A stretch of 64,000 nt of DNA from Cordylochernes scorpioides (GCA_030710605.1 CP092879.1:80836935-80900934); one strand, 5' to 3'. Shown: positions 28,601 through 37,189, numbered from the stretch's first letter. Translations and numbers: made by a program. Notes: generated by a model not told the origin, from the sequence alone.

Positions 28601-31503
28601 GCTGCCTTCCATAGAAAATACAGGGTATATCCCAAACCAATCCAATACAATAGTAGAGCGGTCTAGAGATTAATTTGGCGAAACCGCTGAGAGGGTTCAC
28701 TACTGATGAGCCAAGCCCTCTCATTCAATAACTCATATCATTGCAGTAAGGTCTGTAGAGATAATATTTGATTATATTTAAAAAGAAACGCATTGCCAGT
28801 AAATTTATTTGTGTAAAATTTTAACGATAGATGGCAATAAAATTTAATTCAAATATATGAATAAGTACAATTATAAATATTTCAACAATATTTTCATATT
28901 TTTTTCAACCTTACTTTTTGTACTTTTGATTCATTTAATTTCTTAAAACTCATTCACATTTTGTATAAATGCTTAAAACTTTATTTAGAATTAGAGTACA
29001 CTGATTTTAAAATTCGATTATTTATATATATAATTTGATATTCTATAAAATATATTTTTTAAAGAGCAGGAGATGGTATTATTGTACAAAAAAGGGCACC
29101 TTTCTCTTAAAATATTTTAAATATTAGACGAATAAATATGTACATTTTTATAATATTGTAAATATATTTTTGAAAAATAATATTTCTTTTAAACATTTAA
29201 AACCACATATCTATATATTTTGAGCAATCCATAAATAAATCTTTAATTAAATCCAATTTGATCCAATATATGCCTTTTTAATTAAATATCTATATATATA
29301 TTTTAATAATAGTAATTTTTTATATTTGGAAAAAAGAGGAAAAGTAAAATATTAAGAACTACAGATTTTGAATTAATTTTGAGTCAGAACAGCAAGCTAA
29401 TTCAGTATCAAATAGTATAGTTATGAGAATTTTAAGATTTATAATTTTTTTATATGTTTAAATTAACATGTGAGGTTTGTTTTTTTTTTTTTATATTTTT
29501 TTTTTGTAATAAATAATTAGAATATATTATAATAAAAAAAGAAAAAAAAGTTATAAATCTTAAAATTCTCATAACTATACTATATTTTAATAATATATAT
29601 TTACCAAAGAAATATATTTTAAATCTATATTAATATTTATACGAAAAAATGAAATTGAAAAGTTAAACATTTTAAAAATATAAATTGTCGTCTTTTTTTA
29701 TAGATTTTTATTTTAATGTATGCAATTCTTAGAACGTTAACTATATTTCCCAAATATATATTTGATATAAAAATAAAAGAAGGCATATCCTGACCATATT
29801 CGCATGAACTTTTTATATGGCAGAGCGCCATCTAGTGGGACAGTAATCAACTAAACGTTGATTTAGCCTATTCCCTAATATTAGGTTATAAGGTTGATGT
29901 GAACGTGGTCAGAATATGCCTTTTTTTATTTTAATACTAACACCTGACCTTTTTTATTATTTTATTTTTAAAATATTTTTTCATATATTTTAAGTTTTTA
30001 ACTTTTAATTAGACAATTTTAATTTATATTTAGACATTTTTCATATTTTAATTTAGACATTTTTCATATTTTAATTTAGACACTTTCAATTTTAATTTAG
30101 ACACATGGACTTTTCTATAAAAAGCCCATGTGTCTAAATTAAAATGGAAAATGTCTAAATTAAAATGAAAAATGTCTAAATTAAAATTGAAAGTGTCTAA
30201 ATTAAAATATAAAAAATGTCTAAATATAAATTAAAATTTATTAAAATACCTTGATAAAGGTTGGCGTTCAGCCAACTGAAATATTGGTAAAATAAATGAT
30301 ATTTTGAACCAATATATGGCTATTTAATTAAACATTATACTATATAATAAAAACTATACGTTACAACAATCATATTACAAGCAAAAAAAGTATTTTTTTG
30401 GTTTGGATCCTCGTATTTGTACAAATTATTTTTAGTTTAAAAAATTTACAAGCACATATTTATAGCTTTTAAAACCCTTATTTTAAACTTCGTCTCTTCA
30501 AAAGGTATTTATTAAATATTTTTCTTAATATATAGAGAAAATATTTATGAGTAAATTTTTCCATTATTTTTCTATCAAACGAATATTTAATCTTTTAAAG
30601 TATTTTAAATTTGGTCGATTCCGAATGTCATATTTGTAAGTATAATTGATTTTATAGATTCATTTATAACGCCTTGCCAACATTATCATTTTTATATATT
30701 TTTTTCCTGACGAGGAGACAAAAGATTTTTGTCGAAAAATAATTTCTATCCGAAATGTTCTTTTATTTTTAAGAACTGATTTATATACCGCCTTGCCAAA
30801 TGCTTTATTTTTATTTACTTCTCCTGACGAAGACAAAAGATTTTTGTCGAAACGTTGAGAAAATAAAAAACTCCAACTGGTTGAAGTGTCTATTTTTTAT
30901 ATAAAAATGATTTATATACGTTAAAAATATTTTAAAATAATTATAATACCCTAGAAGTTTGAGAAATTTTTGTCAAAAAATAATTTCTATCCGAAATGTT
31001 CTTTTATTTTTAAGAACTGATTTATATACGTTAAAAATATTTTAAAATAATTATAAAACCCTAGAAGTTTAAGAAATTTTTGTCAAAAAATAATTTCTAT
31101 CCGAAATGTTCTTTTATTTTTAAGAACTGATTTATATAGGATAAGGAGATGCCTTTTTCTTGATTTATATACGTTAAAAATATTATAAATTAATTATAAT
31201 ACCCTAGAAGTTTGAGAATTTTTTGTCAAAAAATAATTTCTATCCGAAATGTTCTTTTATTTTTAAGAGCTGATTTATATACGTTAAAAATATTATAAAA
31301 TAATTATAATACCTTGGAAGTTAGAAATATATATTCAAAATTAAAAAAGAGCTAATACTAAAATATTAATAACTTTCAAATATATCACAGATAGAATTTT
31401 TGTTAATACATAGAGAGAGCGAGCGAAATTCATAGAGTAATGAATAATCAAGCGATCACTCACCGATCAATGACAACAGCAGCGTCCCCACAGGTCGTCC
31501 CAT
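7338..31503 (-). CDS. Vitellogenin-family large lipid-transfer protein, 26 exons
   Basis: Secreted egg-yolk or hemolymph lipoprotein that binds and carries lipid. Coding exons in transcript order: 31464-31503, 27712-27729, 27106-27383, 26441-26611, 25241-25429, 25048-25190, 22873-23056, 21547-21725, 21323-21491, 20093-20266, 18683-18871, 18103-18320, 17938-18044, 16751-17037, 16577-16697, 15434-15698, 14339-14621, 13996-14208, 13661-13936, 12661-12798, 12381-12602, 11581-11866, 10745-10935, 9425-9658, 8674-8857, 7338-7618. Every junction is GT-AG and phases agree, giving 5,040 nt or 1,679 residues. Seen: signal peptide (1 to about 19), Vitellogenin_N-like lipid module (about 20-690), RRMRR (762-766), von Willebrand D domain with CGLCG (1385-1587), Cys-rich tail. 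It is notably His/Tyr-rich. Length suits arthropod vitellogenins. A hemelipoglycoprotein-type carrier is the main alternative. No lesion was found. A few acceptors have close alternatives (exons 6, 13, 25, 26). Confidence 0.9.
7908..8412. repeat. 21-bp tandem repeat in last vitellogenin intron
   Basis: About 20 copies of ATGACACTATTTAACTGTAC plus one base. The first copies are more divergent and slightly shorter. Because 21 is a multiple of 3 one strand stays open for 88 codons, which is a by-product of the repeat and not a gene. Confidence 0.9.
8977..9188. mobile_element. TA-flanked MITE, family of the 76-bp satellite
   Basis: TIRs CACTCATGGACAAAACTTAA and its inverse, with TA on both sides, about 208 bp inside. 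Non-coding Tc1/mariner-type MITE in the vitellogenin intron between exons 24 and 25. Confidence 0.8.
10190..10590. repeat. Three ~135-bp tandem units in vitellogenin intron
   Basis: Each unit contains ATCTGATTTGCATATCATT followed by TCTTCACTTG, separated by more variable AT-rich sequence. No coding potential. It lies between exons 23 and 24. Confidence 0.7.
11137..11338. mobile_element. TA-flanked MITE, second copy of the family
   Basis: Same TIRs (CACTCATG... inverted at the right end as ...CCATGAGTG) and TA duplication as the copy at 8977, in the intron between exons 22 and 23. Confidence 0.8.
11925..12270. repeat. Three ~115-bp tandem units in vitellogenin intron
   Basis: Units contain GAAACAGGTTTCAGTTTAG then GTAACAGAGAATAACTCTC and ATTCAATTTTCGAA. 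They lie just downstream of exon 21 in the intron leading to exon 22. Confidence 0.75.
12799..13660. other. Vitellogenin intron 19 (between exons 19 and 20)
   Basis: 862-bp intron, AT-rich. A partial copy of the AAGGCATATCCTGACC MITE family lies at about 13473-13560. Nothing else could be assigned. Confidence 0.6.
14829..14950 (+). repeat. Hammerhead-bearing repeat copy, decayed
   Basis: CTGACGA (about 14838), stem II AGACAAA/TTTGTC, GAAACACATC, then AAGACAATAAAAAAG and the tail GGCCAGGCAGCCTC. The cleavage-site region is altered, so self-cleavage is doubtful. Confidence 0.6.
16225..16399. mobile_element. Pogo-type MITE with CAGTAGAACCTC ends
   Basis: Inverted ends CAGTAGAACCTC and GAGGTTCTACTG, 175 bp, non-coding, in the intron between exons 15 and 16 of the vitellogenin gene. 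Confidence 0.75.
16751..17037 (-). CDS. Vitellogenin exon 14: carries RxxR processing site
   Basis: Encodes about residues 687-782, ending FFNRRMRRDASSNVE and a short charged stretch. RRMRR fits the RxxR consensus of subtilisin/furin-type convertases that split many arthropod vitellogenins into two subunits. Cleavage here would give about 750 and 910 residues. The processing itself is inferred. Confidence 0.75.
17575..17884 (-). mobile_element. tRNA-derived SINE, copy 1
   Basis: On the minus strand the head (17884 to about 17748) reads GGGGGTCGGTGGAAGGATGG, an A-box-like TGGTCTAAACCG and a B-box-like GGGATCGAATACC, as in a tRNA-type pol III promoter. A body follows, ending in a (TAA)n-like tail near 17560-17580. 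The head is shared with 24853-24990, the body is not. Confidence 0.7.
20554..20868. mobile_element. Foldback element with ~140-bp arms
   Basis: Nearly perfect inverted arms (GAACGACATTTGA outer end, GGATGAAGTATGAAAGGATG inner part) around a short spacer near 20700. Non-coding. It lies between vitellogenin exons 9 and 10. Confidence 0.85.
22300..22465. repeat. Two ~75-bp direct repeats
   Basis: Two copies containing TAATAGGTACCGCTCA, AGAGCAACCTAGTT and GAAACAGTGAATAATATGTG. Immediately followed at 22490-22560 by a decayed tRNA-SINE-like piece (GGGATTCAATCCCG). Confidence 0.6.
23099..23842 (-). mobile_element. Non-autonomous Helitron carrying a 73-bp minisatellite
   Basis: On the minus strand it begins TCTACTTATATAATTGCC after an A and ends with a hairpin CCCGGGCGTTGCCCGGG, a short spacer and CTAG followed by T. 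The interior is mostly a minisatellite. It lies in the intron between vitellogenin exons 6 and 7, right next to exon 7 (23056). Confidence 0.7.
23165..23745. repeat. 73-bp minisatellite inside Helitron
   Basis: Units contain GGTGGTCTGTATAGACAGGT, CACAGCTGATAACAGGG and GTGGCCGCTATAGACAGG. Spacing is 73 bp between 23228, 23301 and 23374, with shorter derivatives further on. Confidence 0.85.
23920..24111. mobile_element. Mariner-type MITE
   Basis: Perfect 21-bp inverted ends (AAGGTTGTCCCAAAAGTTCG at the left), 192 bp, AT-rich non-coding interior. Confidence 0.8.
24162..24203 (-). ncRNA. Hammerhead-type ribozyme, near-canonical, sense in vitellogenin intron
   Basis: On the minus strand: stem I ACCACG, core CUGAUAA, stem II GGGCU/AGCCC with loop AAC, GAAA, tiny stem III around UACGUA, then CGUGGU closing stem I perfectly (6 bp). 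Only one core base differs from CUGANGA (A for G). Predicted cleavage would be after GUA. Tiny stem III is typical of hammerheads in Penelope-like and similar retroelements. Confidence 0.6.
24348..24440. repeat. Poly-C run with GC-rich flank
   Basis: Twenty C in a row (24348-24367), then GC-rich sequence with CGGCGGCGGTCACGCC, then TTTGTTCTTTTTGTT. A related arrangement with a 22-C run lies at 60340-60410. Confidence 0.6.
24776..24820 (-). ncRNA. Canonical minimal type I hammerhead ribozyme, sense in vitellogenin intron
   Basis: On the minus strand: CCCUGUA, CUGAUGA, GGGUCAAAGCCC, GAAACC, AU, GGUA, UACAGGG. Stem I is a perfect 7-bp pairing (CCCUGUA with UACAGGG). The core CUGAUGA and GAAA are intact, stem II is GGG/CCC plus a U-G pair, and stem III is ACC/GGU. 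The predicted cut is after GUA. It sits in the intron between vitellogenin exons 6 and 7, on the transcribed strand, just 3' of a tRNA-SINE head. Confidence 0.8.
24853..24990 (-). mobile_element. tRNA-derived SINE head, copy 2, next to ribozyme
   Basis: Minus strand GGGGGTCGGTGGAAGGATGG, then TGGTCTAAACCG (A-box-like) and GGGATCAAATCCC (B-box-like). The element continues 3' (lower coordinates) into the hammerhead at 24776-24820 and a tail containing GGTGTTGTAACTC. Confidence 0.7.
26079..26238. mobile_element. Pogo-type MITE with TA duplication
   Basis: Ends CAGTAGAACCTC and GAGGTTCTACTG, flanked by TA on both sides, same family as 16225-16399. Confidence 0.8.
26665..26886. mobile_element. 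TA-flanked MITE, third copy of the satellite-related family
   Basis: TIR CACTCATGGACAAAACTTAA at left and the inverse at right, TA on both sides. It lies between vitellogenin exons 3 and 4. Confidence 0.8.
27400..27578. repeat. 13-bp tandem repeat in vitellogenin intron 2
   Basis: About 13 units of TTAGGCTTAGYGG with small variations, starting 17 bp from the exon 3 acceptor (27383). It displaces the usual pyrimidine-rich tract. Confidence 0.85.
27712..27729 (-). CDS. Vitellogenin exon 2: 18-nt microexon
   Basis: Eighteen bases between a TTTACAG acceptor and a GTAAGT donor. It supplies residues ALATCS of the signal peptide and keeps phase on both sides (one base from exon 1, one base left for exon 3). 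Skipping it would keep the frame, because 18 is a multiple of 3, but would shorten the hydrophobic core. Confidence 0.8.
27811..28009 (+). mobile_element. Foldback element with degenerate hammerhead in the loop
   Basis: Arms of about 47 bp (ATATCTTTAGATAATAAA and inverse, GGATTGAATAAAAA and inverse). The loop holds CCTTGACAA, stem GGTT...AACC and GAAATATTGG at about 27922-27953, a hammerhead-like order with a mutated core. Confidence 0.6.
28010..29400. other. Intron 1 of vitellogenin, repeat-derived AT-rich sequence
   Basis: Contains two copies (about 28370-28460 and 28735-28850) of a repeat with GCAGTAAGGTCTGTAGAG and CGATAGATGGCAATAAAA. A GGCGAAACCGC...CTGATGAGCC repeat unit lies at 28675-28730. 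No gene is seen. Confidence 0.6.
29410..29582. repeat. Inverted repeat, ~31-bp arms
   Basis: AGTATAGTTATGAGAATTTT and onward at left is inverted at 29551-29581. AT-rich loop. Non-coding. Confidence 0.75.
29780..29922. mobile_element. MITE with AAGGCATATCCTGACC-type ends
   Basis: Ends AAGGCATATCCTGACC and GGTCAGAATATGCCTT. The interior has GGCAGAGCGCCATCT. Partial relatives lie at 13473-13560 and 32326-32390. Confidence 0.7.
30014..30238. repeat. Large hairpin built from a ~19-bp TTTAATTTAGACA repeat
   Basis: Left arm runs of TTTTAATTTAGACA are mirrored on the right as TGTCTAAATTAAAA, around a centre near 30115. Each arm is itself a short tandem array. Confidence 0.8.
30248..30285 (+). ncRNA. 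Degenerate hammerhead-like motif
   Basis: TACC, TTGATAA, stem AGGTTGGC/GCCAACT, GAAATATT, GGTA. Stem I (UACC/GGUA) and stem II are intact, but the core has two changes from CUGANGA, so activity is unlikely. Confidence 0.4.
30819..30861 (+). ncRNA. Hammerhead-type ribozyme motif with intact core
   Basis: TTCTC, CTGACGA, stem II GACAAAA/TTTTGTC with loop GAT, GAAAC, GTT, GAGAA. Stem I is 5 perfect base pairs (UUCUC with GAGAA), stem II is 7, and stem III is only AC/GU with no loop, which would need dimerisation as proposed for Penelope-type hammerheads. It is antisense to the vitellogenin gene in intron 1. Confidence 0.6.
30890..31330. repeat. ~115-bp tandem units in vitellogenin intron 1
   Basis: Four units with GATTTATATACGTTAAAAAT, ACCCTAGAAGTTT and TATCCGAAATGTTC. 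The last words resemble the 3' side of the hammerhead-bearing repeat just upstream, suggesting the array grew from it. Confidence 0.7.
31464..31503 (-). CDS. Vitellogenin exon 1: start codon and signal peptide start
   Basis: ATG at 31501-31503. The exon reads MGRPVGTLLLSLI plus one base and ends at a GTGAGT donor. Together with exon 2 it completes a hydrophobic signal peptide (LLLSLIALATCS). No other upstream ATG is in frame. It is separated from exon 2 by a 3.7-kb intron full of repeats. Confidence 0.85.
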
Positions 31504-31536
31504 GGCTGCCTGTGGAGTGAATGGCAGCAGACGGTC

Positions 31537-31590
31537 ATTTAAATCCCTAGATTTGACCCCTGACCCGACTATCACAGTTTATCACGTCAC
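31537..31590 (-). promoter_or_regulatory. Putative vitellogenin promoter: TATA-like, DR1, two GATA sites
   Basis: On the minus strand upstream of the ATG: TTTAAA (31538-31543, about 35 nt before ATG), a direct repeat GGGTCA-G-GGGTCA (31554-31566, DR1 nuclear-receptor type), TGATAG (31569-31574) and TGATAA (31579-31584). Nuclear-receptor and GATA sites are known controls of insect vitellogenin genes; function here is inferred. Confidence 0.5.
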
Positions 31591-32897
31591 CCCTTTACCC
31601 GCCACCAGCGGAAATTTTTAGGCCCATTGGTCAATCCAGTCGAGAATCGAAAATATCTATATATATATCTATGATTTTTAAATGTCGAATTTTTATCGAT
31701 ATTTTTTTTAGACGTACCTTATAAATATTTGCATTATTTTTTTTATAATATTATAAACACATATTCTCTTTTATTTTTCTCTGAAAACGCTTTTTTTTTA
31801 ATTCTCTAAAAAGCTTATTACATGAAAATAACTAAGGAAATTGGCATTCAATAATCCAGAGATATAATTATTTATTACTGACTGAATGACCCGGGTTCTT
31901 GCCAAACAAATATTGTTCAAACACACACATTATTTATGTTTGATTATTTTTTATGTGTTATATGCATTTATATTAATTTTTATAAACCTTAGTTTAAGAA
32001 AGCAAATTATGCAATTGTTCTAGAGAATTTAAGGTATTGGCTTTAAGGTATATATTATTTATTAATTATTTTTAAGGTATATAATACCTGTTCTTTTTTT
32101 TTTTTTAATTCCTCAAACTACTCTTTGATTTCTAAGTAAAAAGGAAAATTGATACATTTTTATAAATCGTCATGAATCTGAAATAAAGTTCTTTTCTGAA
32201 TATAGAGCAATCCCTATTTAAATCTTTTAGATAATAAAAAAGCATATATATTGGATTGGATGAAAAAGATTTTATTATAAAAAATAAATATATTTATAAT
32301 ATAAAATTATATATATAAAGTTCTAGATGGCACTCTGCCATCTAAAAAGCACATGTGCTTTTGGTCAGGATATGTCTTCTTTAATTTTAATGTTCAATAT
32401 ATAATTTTGTTATAAATTCATTTGTTTACAATTGTTTACTTGAATATACATGACAAAGCCACAACACCAGCTTTGGCAAACTGAGAAGTGTCCACCTAAA
32501 GACCATGGTTTCGGGCTAATGGCCCTCTTTAGCCCAGGGAGAACTTTATTCAATAAGATCCACAAGGGATCTAATGGGATCTTCACAATCTGCCAAAGAG
32601 GTGTTTAGCTGAAAAAGTAGCTAAGCCAAATATATGGCTAAATATGCTTTTATAGATCAATTTCCTCCTGTCAGAATTTCCATCTATATTAAGCATTATT
32701 TAATTAAATATTTATTTATGGATTGCTCTATTTTCAAAACGATTAAGAATTATATAATCCTTAAAAAAAAACATTAACCCAGGTTCATGGAGCGAAGATA
32801 GCTAAAACTACACAGATTGTCCTTCAAACTTAAATTTGTTTTGGCTTTAATTACAATGGCGGTTCAATATATAAAGCGATGCTATGAAGGATATACC
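31591..32897. other. Upstream of vitellogenin gene: AT-rich repeats, no gene
   Basis: Inverted ends ATAGAGCAATCC near 32205 and GGATTGCTCTAT near 32720 suggest a roughly 530-bp foldback-type element. Inside are a MITE fragment (32326-32390) and a degenerate minus-strand hammerhead-like stretch (about 32490-32545). No ORF is supported. Confidence 0.5.
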
Positions 32898-33067
32898 TGT
32901 TGTGTCGCCTCCCAGTAGTCGTCACGACACGGAGCCTATAGTTACTGGTCAATCTCCCTTTAATTGCACCGTAAAAGTTCTATATATACAAATAAATATT
33001 TACATATTAATAATAAAAAAAAACATGCAAAATACATACAGATATTTAACAATTTGCATACACAACA
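32898..33067 (-). repeat. 3' LTR of Ty3/gypsy element
   Basis: 170 bp, TG...CA ends, preceded on the element strand by the polypurine tract at 33068-33079. Confidence 0.9.
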
Positions 33068-33078
33068 CATCTCCCCTC

Positions 33079-34665
33079 TTAATAGTAGTGCAGCCGGTCT
33101 GGCGGTCTTCTGGATCGCTGCGGTCTTGGACTGCGCACAGGGACAGGGACAGCCGCAGGGCCCGGTTCTGGTTCTGGCGGTCTTCTGGATCGCTGCGGTC
33201 TTGGACTGCGCACAGGGACAGGGACAGCCGCAGCAGCAGGGCCCGGTTCTGGTTCTGGAGTGTCCTCTTGTGCTGAAGACTCCGCTCCCTTCAATTCTTC
33301 GTCCACCTCCGGGGCTTCTTCCCTTGTCTTCTCCTGTCCTCCAAGCCCAGGGTGATCTCGAGAAGTACCAGGCAGTATAAAATCTCTTGATGTACCCGGC
33401 AATACCAAATCTCTCACTTCAGGAACTTCTCTCTTGATAACTGGCCTTAGTTGATTGATGTGTCTTTTCACATAACGGCCTTCGTCTTCTATAAGGTAAT
33501 GTCGGCTGCTCAGTAGTTCCATGATCCTGCCCTTTTTCCATTTCGGTCCGTTAACAAAACTCCGAAAATACACATCAGAGCCGACCGAAAAATGCTTTTG
33601 CTTCCTCATGGCATCATGGTACACCTCTCCTACCTTCGCCATTTTCGGAATCAAATTTGAAAATCTTGATCTTAGATTTCTTTTCATTAAAAGTTCCGCG
33701 GGAGACTCCTTTAATACCGTTTGAGGAAAAGCTCTATGGGCGAATAAAAATCGCTGTAGATTGATTTCTACACTGTCCTTTCCTTGGTTCTTTCGTAAAG
33801 AGGTTTTAAATTCACGTACATATCGCTCAGCTAAGCCATTAGTGCTGGGATTGTACGGACTCGTTTTTGTATGTCTTATACTATTTATTTTTGTAAATTC
33901 CTCAAATTCACTTGAGACAAATTGTCTGCCATTATCGGTTACCAAAAGTTCAGGTAATCCAAATCTGGCAAAGATCTCCCTAAGATGTCCTATGATGGTC
34001 CTGCTCGTAATGTCCTTTATGATGACAATCTCCAGCCATTTGGTGTACGCGTCTACAAGGACCATAAACATTCGTCCCATAAAGGGACCTGCTAGATCTA
34101 AGTGTAGACGGTGCCACGGCTTCTCAGGCCAAGTCCACTCTGAAATGGTAGACGGCGGCATACTTGCAGATTCTTGGCAGATTCTACAATCTCTAGCCAA
34201 CTCTTCAATGTTCTTGTCTATGCCTGGCCACCAAAAATACCGTCTAGCAATCATTTTCATTTTCACCATCCCTAGGTGCATCTCATGTAAATCGTTCAAA
34301 ATTGAGGATCTTAATTTCTGGGGAATTATCACTCTTTCACGCCATTGCAGACAACCAAACTCACAACTTAATTCGTCTTTTATCCTATAATAGGAACAAA
34401 GTGGATTTTCCTGCGATACCTTTGGAATTTGCCAATTATTTTCCCTAACATTTCTCAACACAATTGATAGCAATTTATCCCGGCGTGTCTCAACTGCCAC
34501 ATCCTGGAATGAGAAGGGGACCTCACTCATTTTCCGAAGGAGAAGCACCTGATCCTCATCCAAAGATTCCGTGGTCTTTGAGACTAAAGGTAATCGTGAT
34601 AACGCGTCTGCATTGCCATTATCATCAGTTTTTCGAAACTCCACAGTGTATTTAAATGCAGACAA
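33079..34665 (-). pseudogene. Ty3/gypsy pol C-terminal half: integrase
   Basis: In the same frame as the RT ORF beyond the TAA. ADALSRLPL marks the end of RNase H. Integrase follows with an H-H-C-C finger (HEMHLGMVKMK, CRICQ) and the D,D,E core (LHLDLAGP, VTDNGRQF, NGLAERYVREFK). The C-terminus has two tandem 25-27-residue Pro/Arg-rich units (PVPVRSPRPQRSRRPP) before the stop near the polypurine tract. Confidence 0.9.
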
Positions 34666-34689
34666 TTTTAAAGACCACCTCTTAATTCT

Positions 34690-35832
34690 TTATGCAGCAC
34701 ATATGGGGATCGGTTTCTGGGGTGAAAAAATGTGCATTAAAGGTCGGTTGTCTGTAATCAACACAAATTCACGTCCCAATAGATATTGTCGGAATTTCTC
34801 ACACCCAAAAATGATGCTTAAGGCTTCTTTTTCTAATTGCGAATACCGCCTTTCCGCTTCAGTTAGCGTTCTTGAAGCAAAGGCTATAGGAGTTTCTTCC
34901 TTTCTATCGTTCCTGTGACTCAGAACCACTCCTAAGCCATAGCTAGAGGCGTCACATGCAAGGACTAGTTCCTTAGTTGCATCATAATGTGCCAGCACCG
35001 ACTCGTTAGTTAGCAATGCTTTGCATTTTGCAAATAACATACGGTGTTCGCCAGTCCAGTTCCATTTGGAATTCTTTTTTAAGAGGTGATAGAAGGGCGC
35101 TAAAATATCTGCAATATTTCTTATAAACCTAGAGTAATACATAAGGAGACCTATAAAAGATCTCAATTGAGAAACGTTTGTAGGTTCAGGCGCCTCTACC
35201 ACCGCTTCTATTTTACTACTTATGGGATGCAGTCCTTTTTTATCTATTTTAAAACCTAAATATTCAACAGCATTTACTGCGAATTTGCATTTATCCTTGT
35301 TTAATCTTAAACCTTTTTCTTGCAGCCTTTTAAAGACCAATTCCAGCTTTTGCTCGTGATCCTTATTATCCTTTCCGGCTACCAGGATGTCATCGATGTA
35401 GCAAGCCACTCCCGACATATCTGCAAATAGATTGTCCATTTCTCTTTGGAACTTGTTTGGTGCTACAGCTACTCCATAGGGTAGCCTTTTAAAGGCAAAT
35501 AAGCCCTTCGTAGTATTAATGTTCACCACTCTTTTGGCCTCTTCAGATAATCTGACCTGCAAATAAGCTCTGGATAAGTCCAATGACGAAAATACTGTAT
35601 TTCCAGACAATTTTGAAAATATTTCGTCTATTGATGGAAGCGGGTACTTATCCAATTCTATGGCCTTATTTGCGGTGCATCTAAAATCGCCGCAAATTCT
35701 AAGGCTCCCATCTTTCTTCAGTACTGGTACTATAGGTGCGGCCCAGTTGGCATACTCAATAGGTTGTAAAATTCCCTCGTTAACCATGCCATCGATTTCG
35801 TTTTCTACTTTTTTTTTCAAAGAGAAAGGCAA
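34690..35832 (-). pseudogene. Ty3/gypsy reverse transcriptase and RNase H start
   Basis: RT motifs LRICGDFRCTANK, FSSLDLSRAYLQ and CYIDDILVAGKD, then RNase H LACDASSYGLGVVLSH and LITDNRPL. It stops at TAA 34690-34692, exactly where the same frame continues downstream as RIKRWSLKLSAF. One nonsense change thus divides pol. Confidence 0.9.
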
Positions 35833-36545
35833 ACTTCTCGCCTTACAAAATACAGGAGTCGTATTTTTTTTAAATAAAAATCAATTTGGACGTTTTTTAA
35901 GCAACCTAATTCTTTGCTAAATAAATTAGCATACTTATTTATTATAACTTTTATATCGGACTCGCTTACTTGTCTAATGTTCAATAACCTAGAATAATCA
36001 AGATTTAAACCCTTCAGCCATTCTCGTCCCAACAAAACTATCGAAATATCTTCATCTACAACTATCAACCGCAAATCTTGATTTGCCTCCCTCACAAAAA
36101 CTCTTCTCTCACCAATAATTTTTATTGGGTTTCCACAAAAGGACCTCAATCTCAAATAAGATGGAGACAATTTACCATCTTTCCAGTATTTTTCATAAAT
36201 TGTTTTCGGTATCAGTGTGACGGGACTTCCTGTGTCCACCACAAAACACAATTGATACTCGTCAACATGTAGATTTATCTTTGCATCAGTATCACCTTGT
36301 ACCGAATAAATTAATTCGTCCTGCGCATATCTGCAGTCTGGCACTGATTTACCCGTTTTGCACACCCTGCTCAAATGTCCAATTCTCTTGCATTTAAAAC
36401 AAGATTTTGTTTTATGTGGACATGCAGGTGCCAGGTGAGAGTTTTTTTTTTCCGCATCGGAAACAAATTGTCTCCCTTCTTTGCATACCAGGCCCATGCT
36501 GCCATCCTCTACGAGCTTCATTCTTTCTATTTCCTCCCGGAACAA
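35817..36545 (-). pseudogene. Ty3/gypsy nucleocapsid knuckles and aspartic protease
   Basis: Reads CFKCKRIGHLSRVC (zinc knuckle), then CFVVDTGSPVTLIPK with the DTG catalytic motif, and the beginning of the link to RT. It loses frame in an 8-base A run at 35864-35871, after which the RT frame starts. Confidence 0.85.
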
Positions 36546-37101
36546 TATCCATCTTAGCCACTAGTCCATCCTGCAGCTCCTTAGCATTTTGTTCAGCTAG
36601 CTCAAACGAGACTGCTATAGAAAATACCCTGTCCAAGGTGACATCGTCATCCTCCTGTAACAATTTCTTCTGAAGGCTTTCCGATTTTATACCAGCCACA
36701 AAACGGTCTCGTAACATGACCTCCAACATTTCACCAAAAGTGCAATCCATAGCCAAATGCCGGAGCTCACGCAGGTATTCTGAGACGGATTCATTTTCGA
36801 GTTGTATTCTTTTCAAGAACCTGCATCGCTGAGGAATCACCCTCTTTCTTGGAGCCAGATGCAGTTTTATTCTTTGTATTAACCGTTCATACGGCTGTTC
36901 TTTCATGGTACTCGAGAAAAACAAATCATTGCCCAGCTTCAGCATTTCCGAATCCAGAAGAGAAACAAAGATGGGCATTCTTTTTCCCTCCTCCAGCCCA
37001 TTCGCCTCAAAGGCAGCCTCAAATCTTTGAACGAAAATATCAAAGGATTCCTCCACTGGTCTGAAGGAGCTGAACGGTACAATCATTGAACAACCAGACA
37101 T
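36412..37101 (-). pseudogene. Ty3/gypsy gag, frameshifted at the zinc-knuckle region
   Basis: 229 codons from the ATG at 37101. It shows a retrotransposon gag pattern (FDIFVQRFEAAFEANGL, then a helical region with LRELRHLAMDC) and reaches ICFRCGKK. There the frame is lost in a 10-base A run (36442-36451), and the CCHC knuckles continue in the next frame. The shift could be a true mutation, programmed slippage or a homopolymer assembly error. Confidence 0.85.
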
Positions 37102-37189
37102 ACTGTTGGCTTCGCGTCCGCTTTATATTTCTGTCTTCCTCCACCTGTGAAAGAGCACTTGAACCGGTTCACACACACTCGTCGCCAGT

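Noticed and set aside
33761-34390. 209-codon plus-strand ORF
   Set aside because: Antisense shadow of the integrase frame.
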